The notes under the pieces are model-generated. The model was not told where the DNA came from. It searched no databases and saw only the letters and a program-made list of their open reading frames with translations. From the IMG/VR virus record IMGVR_UViG_3300042923_000569, positions 259,772 through 323,771 of that record: DNA of 64,000 nt. One strand, given 5' to 3'. This DNA comes from a virus. Shown piece by piece: positions 16,133 through 23,541 of the stretch (the first letter of the stretch is position 1; every line of letters starts with the position of its first letter). The position numbers and the translations under genes were made by a program.

Positions 16133-16702
16133 TTATTTGAACTTTATATATACTCGATTTCCGCTACCTTTAATGAACAAACCAAATGATTCAAAGTAAT
16201 CTACAATCATTTGTAGTCTCTGGCATTGCTCAAAGTCCAAGATATAATCTTGTGTAGTAGCTGTTTGGAAGTGTTCTTCTTCCGTTTTGGGTAGTACTGG
16301 ATAGTGTAAATTCAAACTGGTGGTTACTATTTCAACCATATCATTCTCAAAATAAGATAATGCAGTTGTGTTAGAGTTAGATACCATAGTTTTAGTAAAA
16401 TTAACCCAGCTCATATCATCACTTGCACTAATCATACTAACAGAATCTTGACGCCATTCGAGAACGTTAACTACAGAATCAAGACGTTTGGTTTCAATAC
16501 GACCACTGTACTGTCTTTGATCATATTCAGCGTATACATACATTTTAAAAGTTATAGTGTTGTTGAATAAGTCATGTTCAATTTTAAGATTGTCATATTC
16601 ATAGACGCGTGATAAATTTCCCACATCTTTACTTTGTTTAAAATTATTAAGGTTTTCATAGAATACGTTAACAATTGCATTTCTAGTATCTAGAGCATCC
16701 AT
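16133..16702 (-). CDS. FQQ-family protein, 189 aa
   Basis: Largest member of the window's FQQ family. A variable beta-rich N-terminal part is followed by LPKTEEEHFQTATTQDYI (about residues 139-156) and a C-terminal helix-rich end. It overlaps the 47-aa FQQ micro-protein by 13 bases. Function unknown; see the family finding. Confidence 0.75.
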   Translation of the reverse strand: MDALDTRNAIVNVFYENLNNFKQSKDVGNLSRVYEYDNLKIEHDLFNNTITFKMYVYAEYDQRQYSGRIETKRLDSVVNVLEWRQDSVSMISASDDMSWVNFTKTMVSNSNTTALSYFENDMVEIVTTSLNLHYPVLPKTEEEHFQTATTQDYILDFEQCQRLQMIVDYFESFGLFIKGSGNRVYIKFK

Positions 16703-16833
16703 TTATTTGTTATATCCTGTAAGATTTTTCTTTTAATGGTTTTAATATTCTCAGTACTTTCATAAGGTAACACATTAGAATGAACTGTACTTTGTTGAAA
16801 TGTTTGTTCAAATATATTAGATACAGTTTTCAT
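16690..16833 (-). CDS. 47-aa FQQ-motif micro-protein
   Basis: ATG 16833 has GAGAT 6 bases upstream. The protein MKTVSNIFEQTFQQSTVHSN carries the family motif F-Q-Q-S-T-V-H with almost nothing else, then a basic helix (KTIKRKILQD). It ends in TAG inside the start of the next FQQ gene. This is either a truncated member or a stand-alone motif peptide. Confidence 0.6.
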   Translation of the reverse strand: MKTVSNIFEQTFQQSTVHSNVLPYESTENIKTIKRKILQDITNKWML

Positions 16834-16847
16834 TTTATCTCAAACAA

Positions 16848-16871
16848 TAAAATAGGGAGCAATTTGCTCCC
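16848..16871 (-). terminator. Hairpin terminator
   Basis: Minus strand GGGAGCAAATTGCTCCC followed by TATTTTATT, after the gene ending at 16877. Confidence 0.8.
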
Positions 16872-16876
16872 TTATT

Positions 16877-17089
16877 TTAATTAGATTGGCTGGCATCTGG
16901 TGCAGGCGGTTCTGGCTGTACTACTGGTGCAGGATCTGCGGCAGGGGTAACAACTTCAGCGGGTGCGTCAGTACTTACTTCGTCTTCACTTGCTGGAATA
17001 CCAACGTCAAGTTGATTGTTTTCCGGCTCTTTAGTTAAAGCGGCAAATATTGATTTTAGAATAGACCAAATTTTACTTAAAATACTCAT
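16877..17089 (-). CDS. 70-aa amphipathic, Pro-rich-tail protein
   Basis: The N-terminal 20 residues (MSILSKIWSILKSIFAALTK) form an amphipathic or membrane-seeking helix. The rest is acidic and Pro/Ala/Val-rich (APAEVVTPAADPAPVVQPEP), disordered. The architecture suits a membrane-surface tether. No family recognised. Confidence 0.65.
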   Translation of the reverse strand: MSILSKIWSILKSIFAALTKEPENNQLDVGIPASEDEVSTDAPAEVVTPAADPAPVVQPEPPAPDASQSN

Positions 17090-17184
17090 AAGTACTCCTT
17101 AGATAAACAGACTTGTGTCTGCTAATTATTTAAGTAAGTACTTAATATAATGATGTAAACAATTATTACTGTATGTAAAAGTTG

Positions 17185-17520
17185 TTATTTACGAATACAA
17201 CTGATTCCACCTTCCCATGTTTTACTGTTCATGACGACAAAACATGATGCATCGGGATATTCTACACGTTTAACACTTTGATAGTTATTACCTGATGTAG
17301 CTACTGAGATTACACGGTTGTTAGGTGTAATATCTTCATCAATGACCGGTTTCGGTTCATCGTCAACATCTTCTTCCGTTGGTTCAGGTGCATTTTGTAC
17401 ATGAACTTGAACGGTAGTTGCAGTTTCTTGTGGTGCTGGATTGTTTTTCTGAGCTTCTGCCGGAAAAGGTTTACATCCAGCAAGTAGTAACAGAGCTGTA
17501 ATAAGAAGTGCTTGTTTCAT
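17185..17520 (-). CDS. Outer- or inner-membrane lipoprotein, 111 aa
   Basis: MKQALLITALLLLAGCKPF has a type II signal peptide with lipobox LLAG-Cys16. The mature N-terminus is a disordered, acidic Pro/Glu linker. The C-terminal domain (residues 70-111) has two cysteines (ASCFVVM and GISCIRK), probably a disulphide. Lys+2 rather than Asp suggests outer-membrane sorting. Phage lipoproteins of this kind often act in superinfection exclusion or lysis; not shown here. Confidence 0.85.
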   Translation of the reverse strand: MKQALLITALLLLAGCKPFPAEAQKNNPAPQETATTVQVHVQNAPEPTEEDVDDEPKPVIDEDITPNNRVISVATSGNNYQSVKRVEYPDASCFVVMNSKTWEGGISCIRK

Positions 17521-17783
17521 TATAATTCCTTTGGAATTTTGATTTGTTTAACATCAACTACAGTTTCATCTTCAAAGAAACTTACCGCCCACTGATGGGT
17601 ATTTGGATTACGAACAACTGACTTAACAGTATTGTACTTTTCACGACTTTTAAATGGCTTAAGAGATTTTTTACAAACCATCTTACCAATAAGTTTAGTT
17701 CCTAATTCCCACACTTCACGATCTGAATCGATATGACGTTGTGCCAGTACTTCTTTTTCTTTTGGAGTAAGTGAAATATACAT
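17520..17783 (-). CDS. Unknown 87-aa basic protein
   Basis: ATG 17783 (MYISLTPKEKEVLAQRH) chosen with AAGG 6 bases upstream. Basic middle (KMVCKKSLKPFKSREKYN) and a C-terminal beta hairpin (HQWAVSFFEDETVVDV). The TAA overlaps the lipoprotein start. Confidence 0.7.
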   Translation of the reverse strand: MYISLTPKEKEVLAQRHIDSDREVWELGTKLIGKMVCKKSLKPFKSREKYNTVKSVVRNPNTHQWAVSFFEDETVVDVKQIKIPKEL

Positions 17784-17790
17784 ATTAACC

Positions 17791-18237
17791 TTACATAATT
17801 TTAATACGTTTAAACTCAGGAACAATAAAGTCTTCTTCGATTAAGAAGATCTCTGCATCAGAGAACACACGACAGAACTCATAATCATATTCAACCGGAT
17901 TACCAAGAATACATGATTGAATGAATTCAAGTACACAATAACTATCTAATTCTTCATTATATAAGTCAATATTGTACAGAGAAAGAAGCTTCAGTACTTC
18001 TTCTTTTATTTCTGATTTCTCAACCAATTCCAACATGTCGTCGATTACAAAATCATTAAATTCTTTGTTGCCATACTTGTTAGAAGTATAAAGTTTAGCT
18101 ACTGAAACTAAAAACACTGCCTGTTCATATGAAAGGCCGTGTTGGTTTACAGTATTGTAATGATCTCCATCATTTTCCCATGAAGTAATGGCGACCGAAT
18201 AACCTTTCGGAATTGTACTACCAGTTTCTACTAGCAT
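17791..18237 (-). CDS. Unknown acidic 148-aa protein
   Basis: Very acidic, helical (YEQAVFLVSVAKLY, DMLELVEKSEIKEEVLKLL) with C-terminal CRVFSDAEIFLIEEDFIVPE. Isoelectric point must be low. No catalytic motif visible. Could be a DNA-mimic-type inhibitor, but this is only composition-based. Confidence 0.7.
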   Translation of the reverse strand: MLVETGSTIPKGYSVAITSWENDGDHYNTVNQHGLSYEQAVFLVSVAKLYTSNKYGNKEFNDFVIDDMLELVEKSEIKEEVLKLLSLYNIDLYNEELDSYCVLEFIQSCILGNPVEYDYEFCRVFSDAEIFLIEEDFIVPEFKRIKIM

Positions 18238-18244
18238 TTTTGCC

Positions 18245-18451
18245 TTATTGTATTAGTTCAACGAAGTTTACCAGATAGATATATTTTTCATCATTGTAGG
18301 TAGTACCGAATGATGCTTTGATAATCTGGATATTATTTTCGATACAGAAGTCTTCGAACAGATTACGGTTGTCAAATGACTTGAATACACGCCTTGAGTT
18401 AGCACCATGTTCTTTGCTGAACTGCTCAACTACCACGATTTCTTTTGACAT
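18245..18451 (-). CDS. Unknown 68-aa protein
   Basis: Small alpha/beta protein (EIVVVEQFSKEHGANSRRVF, then IQIIKASFGTT). The N-terminal 26 bases overlap the end of the Cys-rich gene upstream. No family recognised. Confidence 0.65.
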   Translation of the reverse strand: MSKEIVVVEQFSKEHGANSRRVFKSFDNRNLFEDFCIENNIQIIKASFGTTYNDEKYIYLVNFVELIQ

Positions 18452-18647
18452 TTTTCCGCTCCTTACTCTGATTGTTCCGAGCTTTCGCTTCGCTAATACG
18501 AATGTGTTCTATTGCTTCATCAATCGTATTATACGTGCTAAGCCGTTGGCTGTCAACAGATTTTACTGAAGATGTGTCACCCATGCAAGCATGAATTCCA
18601 GTACAGCCACACCACAAACATTTATCCTTTAAGTTTAGTTTTTTCAT
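18426..18647 (-). CDS. Cys-rich small protein, 73 aa
   Basis: KCLWCGCTGIHACMG (residues 9-23) holds four cysteines and a histidine, as in small phage and restriction-alleviation zinc-binding proteins (C-x-x-C-G-x-T-x-x-x-A-C). C-terminal half is basic and helical. Overlaps both neighbours, so the block is tightly packed. Confidence 0.7.
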   Translation of the reverse strand: MKKLNLKDKCLWCGCTGIHACMGDTSSVKSVDSQRLSTYNTIDEAIEHIRISEAKARNNQSKERKNVKRNRGS

Positions 18648-18936
18648 ATCCTTCCAATTGTTCCATGATATTCATATCATATAACGCACCTGAAACAGTA
18701 CTGTATACTATCGCATTATTTTTATCATCATACACAATTGAACCATTTTTGGTGATACAATATCCCCATTCTTTGTCAACATTTTGTTCACGCGATAAAC
18801 TATAAGGACTTTTTTTGCCGGTTGCTTCAGGATTGACAGTTTTTACATAAATCCATGCTGCAATACGTTTATTCATAGCATAAACAATACAAACACAAAC
18901 AAATAAAATTGTACAACAAATTAATAAAGTGTTCAT
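18622..18936 (-). CDS. Membrane paralogue D (KSPY/GYxITKNG family)
   Basis: One of four tandem paralogues. N-terminal transmembrane helix (LLICCTILFVCVCIVYA), then K-R-I-A-A-x-x-Y, a KKSPYSLSR box, WGYCITKNGSIVY and a C-terminal EQLEGYEKTK. Type-II topology with the soluble domain probably cytoplasmic or periplasmic, undetermined. AAGG 8 bases before the start. Confidence 0.8.
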   Translation of the reverse strand: MNTLLICCTILFVCVCIVYAMNKRIAAWIYVKTVNPEATGKKSPYSLSREQNVDKEWGYCITKNGSIVYDDKNNAIVYSTVSGALYDMNIMEQLEGYEKTKLKG

Positions 18937-18941
18937 CATTA

Positions 18942-19271
18942 TTATACCTTAGTTAAACGATAACCTTCCATCTTCTCGTATTTGTTCATTACTTCAATCG
19001 CACTTTCCATATACTTGTAAACATCATATGTATTTTCAGTACCATGAATTTTAACTACATTACCATTTTTAGTGATAGTATAACCCGTATCACCTTTGTA
19101 GTCTTTTGAACGTACTAAACCATAAGGACTCTGTGGTAGTGAATCGTTTTGTACATCAGATACTGTCATCATATAAAGATTGGCTGTAATCTTTTTTACG
19201 TTGCTATATGTTTTAGCTACAATCAATAAGATTAAAGTCCCGCAAATCATTGCGATAGATATATCACTCAC
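18942..19271 (-). CDS. Membrane paralogue C
   Basis: Same plan: transmembrane helix (IAMICGTLILLIVAKTY), KKITANLYMM, SPYGLVRSKDY, GYTITKNGNVVK, and KYEKMEGYRLTK at the end. Start set at GTG 19271 with AGGTG upstream, overlapping the previous stop by 8 bases; ATG 19250 is the alternative. Confidence 0.75.
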   Translation of the reverse strand: MSDISIAMICGTLILLIVAKTYSNVKKITANLYMMTVSDVQNDSLPQSPYGLVRSKDYKGDTGYTITKNGNVVKIHGTENTYDVYKYMESAIEVMNKYEKMEGYRLTKV

Positions 19272-19620
19272 TTTGTTCACCTATATCTGATACTTCATAA
19301 CCTTCAAGCTTTTCATAAGTATTGATAACTGCCATAGCATCAGTGATTTTAGTATACACTGGTGCTGAAGCAGACCTGCTTGAACGAAATATTTCTCCAT
19401 TTTTAGTAACACAGTACCCCCAATTTTTATTGGATGAAACTGTATGTATTACACCGTAAGGGCTTTTTGGTTTAGGCTTGGGTGGTGTTGGTGGTTCAAT
19501 TTCACCAGTAACCATCCGGCGATACAACATTGCAGCAATTGTCTTAGTACTGTTATGAATAACACACGCTGTAATAGCAAGTACTACGGTACAAAACATA
19601 ATTATCTGTGTATCAGTCAT
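19264..19620 (-). CDS. Membrane paralogue B
   Basis: ATG 19620 (MTDTQIIMFCTVVL) with TTTGAGA upstream. Transmembrane helix, then TKTIAAMLYRRM, a Pro/Lys linker, KSPYGVIHTVSS, WGYCVTKNGEIF and TYEKLEGYEVS. The Pro-rich linker is unique to this copy. Confidence 0.75.
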   Translation of the reverse strand: MTDTQIIMFCTVVLAITACVIHNSTKTIAAMLYRRMVTGEIEPPTPPKPKPKSPYGVIHTVSSNKNWGYCVTKNGEIFRSSRSASAPVYTKITDAMAVINTYEKLEGYEVSDIGEQSE

Positions 19621-19627
19621 GATATTC

Positions 19628-19936
19628 TCAAATTTTAGTTTGCTTATATCCACCGATCTTTTCAAGTTCGTTCATGGATTTAAGTGCAGTTGGTAAATCA
19701 TAGAATGTTGATGTATCAATGGTAACCATACCATTTTTAATAACATATATATCTGTGTTGCTATAAGACGAATACTTTCTATCGATTTTATATGGGCTGT
19801 TCTTTAAGCCGGATTCATCAACTGGTTTAACTAGCTTCATATGCATATTAGCTGCTATCTTTTTGTTAGCAACATATACAAGTGAACCAGAGATTGAAAG
19901 TACTACAACCACTCCTAATAAAATGAATTCAATCAT
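19628..19936 (-). CDS. Membrane paralogue A
   Basis: First in the tandem set: transmembrane helix (ILLGVVVVLSISGSLVYVA), NKKIAANMHMKLV, KNSPYKIDRKY, IYVIKNGMVTID and ELEKIGGYKQTK. The most diverged of the four. All four share about 30-40% of positions by eye, so the array is an old expansion. Confidence 0.8.
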   Translation of the reverse strand: MIEFILLGVVVVLSISGSLVYVANKKIAANMHMKLVKPVDESGLKNSPYKIDRKYSSYSNTDIYVIKNGMVTIDTSTFYDLPTALKSMNELEKIGGYKQTKI

Positions 19937-20064
19937 TATGCTTTTCCATTAAGTACTGAACAGTACCATTGTAAAAGGTCAAGGTATGCTTGCTCGGTGG
20001 CAGTACGTTGTTTGATTGAACGCATCCACCGCATATCGTCAATAATCCATTGTTCAGGTTTCAT
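19936..20064 (-). CDS. 42-aa Trp-rich protein
   Basis: MKPEQWIIDDMRWMRSIKQ then a helix (TEQAYLDLLQWYCSVL). The ATG overlaps the TGA of the upstream 52-aa gene and its TAA overlaps the next ATG, so it is fully embedded in a translationally coupled row. Confidence 0.6.
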   Translation of the reverse strand: MKPEQWIIDDMRWMRSIKQRTATEQAYLDLLQWYCSVLNGKA

Positions 20065-20219
20065 TCATCATCCTCAATAGGTGAATCAAGATCGACTTCA
20101 ACACCTTTAGTTAATTCTTTAATTTCATTCCAGAAACGAACTGGTACTGGATGGACATTGATTGATACATTAATCTCTCTTGCAATTAAATCTAAGTGAA
20201 TATGTTCAGGAAGTGACAT
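20061..20219 (-). CDS. 52-aa acidic protein
   Basis: MSLPEHIHLDLIAREINVS, acidic C-terminus (VDLDSPIEDDE). Starts 17 bases after the 3' end of tRNA-Lys(CUU) with AAGGA upstream. No family recognised. Confidence 0.6.
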   Translation of the reverse strand: MSLPEHIHLDLIAREINVSINVHPVPVRFWNEIKELTKGVEVDLDSPIEDDE

Positions 20220-20235
20220 ATGTTTTCCTTATTAG

Positions 20236-20308
20236 TACCGCGTATTGGACTCGAACCAATGACAAAGCGATTAAGAGTCGCCTACTCTACCAACTGAGTT
20301 AACACGGC
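20236..20308 (-). tRNA. tRNA-Lys(CUU)
   Basis: 73 nt. Acceptor GCCGTGT/ACGCGGT with a G-T first pair, anticodon loop CTCTTAA (CTT). Confidence 0.92.
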
Positions 20309-20319
20309 ATGTGTTTTAG

Positions 20320-20393
20320 TACCCCGTCCGAGACTCGAACTCGGAACCTTCCGATTAAAAGTCGGATATTCTAACCAATTGAATTAACGAGGC
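20320..20393 (-). tRNA. tRNA-Lys(UUU)
   Basis: 74 nt. Acceptor GCCTCGT/ACGGGGT, anticodon loop CTTTTAA (TTT). A second, intron-containing UUU gene lies at 39619-39742. Confidence 0.94.
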
Positions 20394-20415
20394 ATTATAC
20401 TTTTAAAAGTACAAT

Positions 20416-20583
20416 TTACTTTCCAGAAGAACTTATAGTTCTCATGTTTGGTTTTCCCATACGTTTACCGCAATCCTTACACAACTTAGTGTAAATCAAA
20501 TCAGTACTGTCAGGGTTATAATGAATTTTACAAACTTCAATGCTGACATGATGCCCGCAGAATAGCTGTTTAAGTATTTTCAT
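20416..20583 (-). CDS. 55-aa zinc-ribbon-like protein
   Basis: LFCGHHVSIEVCKIHYNPD then CKDCGKRMGKP: a C-G-H-H plus C-x-x-C set suited to one zinc ion. Paralogue of 13456-13686. The start overlaps the stop of the gene at 20583. Confidence 0.7.
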   Translation of the reverse strand: MKILKQLFCGHHVSIEVCKIHYNPDSTDLIYTKLCKDCGKRMGKPNMRTISSSGK

Positions 20584-20786
20584 TACGGATGGAGGATATC
20601 GATCATATCATCTGGATATTCGGCATTACATGCAATGATACCGTGAATTGATTCACCATTTTCTGAATCTACCAAATTACCAGAAAACAGTCTATATTCT
20701 TCATTCATTTCTGAACCAGAAATATCTTTCACTTCAAATCCAGACATTAATGCAAGTTGTTGAATTTGTTTTCGGGTTAATACCAT
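20583..20786 (-). CDS. Unknown 67-aa protein
   Basis: N-terminal helix (TRKQIQQLALMSGFEVKD) then a short strand region ending DDMIDILHP. Overlaps the zinc-ribbon gene by one codon region (TAATG). No family recognised. Confidence 0.65.
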   Translation of the reverse strand: MVLTRKQIQQLALMSGFEVKDISGSEMNEEYRLFSGNLVDSENGESIHGIIACNAEYPDDMIDILHP

Positions 20787-20802
20787 TATTATCTTCCTTA
20801 AT

Positions 20803-20826
20803 TTTAAAGGGTACTAAGTACCCTTA
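20803..20826 (-). terminator. Hairpin terminator
   Basis: Minus strand AAGGGTAC-TTA-GTACCCTT then TAAAATT, after the gene ending at 20835. Confidence 0.7.
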
Positions 20827-20834
20827 TTTTTTTA

Positions 20835-21302
20835 TTATTCTGTCGCTGCTTCAGTTTCGTAACCGTTGATAATACGGTGAATAATATCGTGTACTGACAT
20901 TCCTTGGTAGCGAGTTTTACCCACATATACATCATGCGTAACAAACGATACCGGAGTACCATCTTCTGATACCCAATTAAGTTCAGTTGGAACAAGACGG
21001 AGCTTGTGTTTGATAATATACCAATACAGATCATGCACGTTTAATTCAATATCACGTGGTGATGGATTGAATTTAGTTGCAACATAACTTTTTTCTGATT
21101 CAGTACTTTTCAGATATACCTGGTAAACGATTTGATTATCATCATTTCGATCAATACAGTTAGTCTGTTCAATCAGTACAGAAATCTTCTCATCAGATTC
21201 TTCTTTAGTATTAGCAAGTAGAGTCAGAGAGAATTCTTCACGGCGGTTGTCAAGAGGCCACAGCTTTACAAAGTTTAAAGTACTTTTAATTTTCAAAGAC
21301 AT
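20835..21302 (-). CDS. Unknown 155-aa protein
   Basis: Beta-rich N-terminus (KSTLNFVKLWPLDN), middle DNQIVYQVYLKSTESEK, then HDLYWYIIKHKLRLVP and a C-terminal helix (MSVHDIIHRIINGYE). It has its own promoter at 21337-21365. No family recognised. Confidence 0.7.
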   Translation of the reverse strand: MSLKIKSTLNFVKLWPLDNRREEFSLTLLANTKEESDEKISVLIEQTNCIDRNDDNQIVYQVYLKSTESEKSYVATKFNPSPRDIELNVHDLYWYIIKHKLRLVPTELNWVSEDGTPVSFVTHDVYVGKTRYQGMSVHDIIHRIINGYETEAATE

Positions 21303-21336
21303 TTGTTTTATTTCCTGTTAGGTGTTCATTACGAGC

Positions 21337-21365
21337 ATGGTATCAGGTTCACGCCACTCTGTCAA
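21337..21365 (-). promoter_or_regulatory. Sigma70-like promoter
   Basis: TTGACA (21360-21365), 17-nt spacer, TACCAT (21337-21342). Between tRNA-Phe and the gene starting at 21302. Confidence 0.65.
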
Positions 21366-21373
21366 GCGTGATT

Positions 21374-21450
21374 TGGTGGGGCCAGCGGGAGTCGAACCCG
21401 CGACCTTCGGATTTTCAATCCGACGCTCTAACCAACTGAGCTACAACCCC
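21374..21450 (-). tRNA. tRNA-Phe(GAA)
   Basis: 77 nt including an encoded CCA. Acceptor GGGGTTG/TGGCCCC, anticodon loop TTGAAAA (GAA). Confidence 0.95.
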
Positions 21451-21451
21451 A

Positions 21452-21703
21452 TTAAACTTCTTTTTGTAATTCCTTCACTTTTTCAAAAAATCTGAGAAAT
21501 TTGGTTATATAATCTGGATGTATATCTTTGTGTCTTTTGGGGATACTTAGGTTTTCAAATATACCTTCATAACTGAATACATAATGACTTGATGCATTAT
21601 TAACACACGGCACCCCGAACTTATCTGCAACTGTCAGGAGATGCCGCATTGACCAGTTACGTTTGTTTTGACGCATTTTATTAAGAATCTTTTCTGCACT
21701 CAT
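21452..21703 (-). CDS. HicA-like mRNA interferase fold protein
   Basis: 83 aa. MSAEKILNKMRQNKRNW, HLLTVADKFGV, then ASSHYVFSYEG (the S-S-H at residues 39-41 corresponds to the catalytic His box of HicA) and LSIPKRHKDIHPDYITKFL. HicA toxins cleave mRNA through this His in a dsRBD-like fold and are normally paired with HicB. No HicB-like gene is adjacent. The stop is one base from tRNA-Phe. It may be a domesticated translation-shutoff factor. Confidence 0.7.
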   Translation of the reverse strand: MSAEKILNKMRQNKRNWSMRHLLTVADKFGVPCVNNASSHYVFSYEGIFENLSIPKRHKDIHPDYITKFLRFFEKVKELQKEV

Positions 21704-21751
21704 TATTTTGTTTCCTTATATTATGGAAACAAAATAATGTTTCCATTAAAT

Positions 21752-22159
21752 TTATAATTTATTTTTCATAAAATAAGATACTACGTCATAAAATTCTTTA
21801 ATCATCTGCATATCTTCCAATTCTAAATCATCGAAATCATGTAGAGTACTTTGCTGGAAGAATTGTTCTTCTGTCAATGTTAATGGAAGCTCTTTGTTAT
21901 TTTTAATTGAGAATATGTCACCCTGTATAATACATACATTTTTACCAATCATGGGTTTTTCATAATCATTTATAATTAAATTATTATTTCTTAAGATGAA
22001 TGCATGTAAAGAGGTGTTCATAATTTTGGTATCACCAACCGGCCTAGTTAAATATTGGCGTAGTTGTATAGAGCTAGTACATTCAACATCATACTCACCA
22101 TTTTGATTAATGGTTATCTTAGTACTTTCAAAAATACTTTCTATTAGTTTCTTGTACAT
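21752..22159 (-). CDS. FQQ-family protein, 135 aa
   Basis: Beta-rich N-terminal two thirds, then LTEEQFFQQSTLHDFDDLEL (residues 100-119) and helix MQMIKEFYDVVSYFM. The motif is one of the most consensus-like in the window. Starts 19 bases downstream of tRNA-His. Confidence 0.75.
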   Translation of the reverse strand: MYKKLIESIFESTKITINQNGEYDVECTSSIQLRQYLTRPVGDTKIMNTSLHAFILRNNNLIINDYEKPMIGKNVCIIQGDIFSIKNNKELPLTLTEEQFFQQSTLHDFDDLELEDMQMIKEFYDVVSYFMKNKL

Positions 22160-22178
22160 GTTAAGATCTTATTATTGG

Positions 22179-22252
22179 TGTGGCTGGCGGGATTCGAACC
22201 CGCGTCATCTGCGTCACAGGCAGGAACGTTAACCAACTACGCTCACAGCCAC
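22179..22252 (-). tRNA. tRNA-His(GUG)
   Basis: Acceptor GTGGCTG/CAGCCAC, preceded by an encoded G (-1). Anticodon loop CTGTGAC (GTG). Anticodon stem has a C-A mismatch at 27:43 and the discriminator is A instead of the usual C. Confidence 0.85.
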
Positions 22253-22258
22253 CATTGA

Positions 22259-22639
22259 TTAAAAACCAATTTCATTATCTTTAAGTACTTTAATAATCTT
22301 CTTCAAGTACTTTATTTCTTCGTCAGTGTATCCGAAATCTAAAAGTTGTTGTTCAAAACCGTTATTGACATATACTGTAATAGATGGAATACCTTCAATC
22401 GCCTTCCAAGTATAAATCTTAGAGGAAGTCATTCTAAAACCACTAGTAAGAGCACTACCAAAAACTTTTTCATTAATGGTGATACATGGTACAGTTCCAG
22501 TATTTGGTTCGACCATAGTAGTGAGTTCAGTGATTAATTGTGCATATTGCATTTCGTAATCATGCTTAGTTAAAGCTTTTAAATTAACTTCAGAAATAAT
22601 ATCATTCAGTACTACTTCTAATACAAAGTCTTTAAACAT
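22259..22639 (-). CDS. Diverged FQQ-family protein, 126 aa
   Basis: No exact F-Q-Q-S-T, but the C-terminus GFEQQLLDFGYTDEEIKYL matches the family layout (aromatic, QQ, D-F, then a helix of Glu/Lys/Ile). The N-terminal part has the same beta-rich character. Assignment is by pattern only. Confidence 0.6.
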   Translation of the reverse strand: MFKDFVLEVVLNDIISEVNLKALTKHDYEMQYAQLITELTTMVEPNTGTVPCITINEKVFGSALTSGFRMTSSKIYTWKAIEGIPSITVYVNNGFEQQLLDFGYTDEEIKYLKKIIKVLKDNEIGF

Positions 22640-23011
22640 TTAAAATTCTCGCATTGGAATAAAAGGATAATCACCTTCATCTTCTATATGAATATGTACT
22701 TTATCATCTGAATCCATAAAGTATTCTCCCATCCACATAGCACATTCAGTATTACCGAATCCTGAATACCATCTTCCAGTATCCAATGCACTCTTAGGTA
22801 TGTAGATAAAATCCAGTACTTCAGACTCTGGTACAAATACATCATGTACACTGTCATCATCTGGATGGCTTATGTATTCATTGTATACGTCACCGTACCA
22901 TTCACTTCGAGTATAAATGAATTTTCTACCATCCCATACTGCTGATGATGCATTCCTGCAATCACCAGAGTACATGCAACCACGTTCTAATTCAGATTTA
23001 GGAATCATTCT
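22640..23011 (-). CDS. Protein with two IPKS/YSG repeats, 123 aa
   Basis: ATG 23011 chosen because the frame upstream overlaps the preceding gene. Two ~40-residue repeats are visible: IPKSELERGCMYSG...AVWDGRKF (residues 2-31) and IPKSALDTGRWYSG...AMWMGEYF (about 72-100). Consensus IPKS-x-L-x-x-G-x-x-YSG-x(6)-A-x-W-x-G. Probably two copies of a small beta fold. Overlaps the upstream gene by 14 bases. Confidence 0.7.
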   Translation of the reverse strand, partial: RMIPKSELERGCMYSGDCRNASSAVWDGRKFIYTRSEWYGDVYNEYISHPDDDSVHDVFVPESEVLDFIYIPKSALDTGRWYSGFGNTECAMWMGEYFMDSDDKVHIHIEDEGDYPFIPMREF

Positions 23012-23318
23012 TCTTTGCCTTGTTCTTGGCTTTGTTATTCTGAATTTCATTGTAGTAAAGTACTTTACCACGTGGTGCTCCATCTGTGTTATGACGCTTA
23101 CGAGCATTAGCAGTGTGCATATTACCTGCACCTAATTTGTCGCACCAACGCATCATTTCGCGACAAATCCAGCCAATATCAGAACGAAGCTCACACGCCA
23201 TTTCATCAGAGAAATTACCATTAACAAACAATCGTGCGTGCCAACGATTATTAATCTTGGTAACCTTAATATCAGTTTCTGATTCAGTACTTAATATCAT
23301 TTGTCTATTACGTTTCAT
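22998..23318 (-). CDS. Conserved-looking 106-aa phage protein
   Basis: VTKINNRWHARLFVNGNF, then ELRSDIGWICREMMRWCDKLGAG is a strongly patterned helix with W/C residues typical of small conserved phage proteins. Basic C-terminal tail (NKAKNKAKK). Function unknown. Confidence 0.7.
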   Translation of the reverse strand: MKRNRQMILSTESETDIKVTKINNRWHARLFVNGNFSDEMACELRSDIGWICREMMRWCDKLGAGNMHTANARKRHNTDGAPRGKVLYYNEIQNNKAKNKAKKNDS

Positions 23319-23337
23319 TGTTAACCTTTTATTTTGG

Positions 23338-23412
23338 TCGGGATGGTTGGACTCGAACCAACGACTTCATCGTCCCAAACGATGCACTCTAAACCAACTG
23401 AGCTACATCCCG
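23338..23412 (-). tRNA. tRNA-Pro(UGG) copy 1
   Basis: 75 nt. Acceptor CGGGATG/CATCCCG, A73, anticodon arm CATCG-TTTGGGA-CGATG (TGG). Confidence 0.94.
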
Positions 23413-23418
23413 AATTTG

Positions 23419-23492
23419 TCCGTGTGGCAGGATTTGAACCTGCGACCCCTCCGCCCCAAACGGAGTACTCTACCAAACTGAGCCACACACGG
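23419..23492 (-). tRNA. tRNA-Pro(UGG) copy 2
   Basis: 74 nt. Acceptor CCGTGTG/CACACGG, anticodon arm CTCCG-TTTGGGG-CGGAG (TGG). Body sequence is quite different from copy 1 although the anticodon is the same; position 38 is G instead of A. Confidence 0.92.
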
Positions 23493-23512
23493 TTTTTATT
23501 TCTTATGGTATT

Positions 23513-23541
23513 ATTATACCATATTTGTTTAAACTGTTTCA
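23513..23541 (-). promoter_or_regulatory. tRNA-type promoter
   Basis: TGAAAC (23536-23541), 17 nt ending ATGG, TATAAT (23513-23518), heading the two tRNA-Pro genes. Confidence 0.8.
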
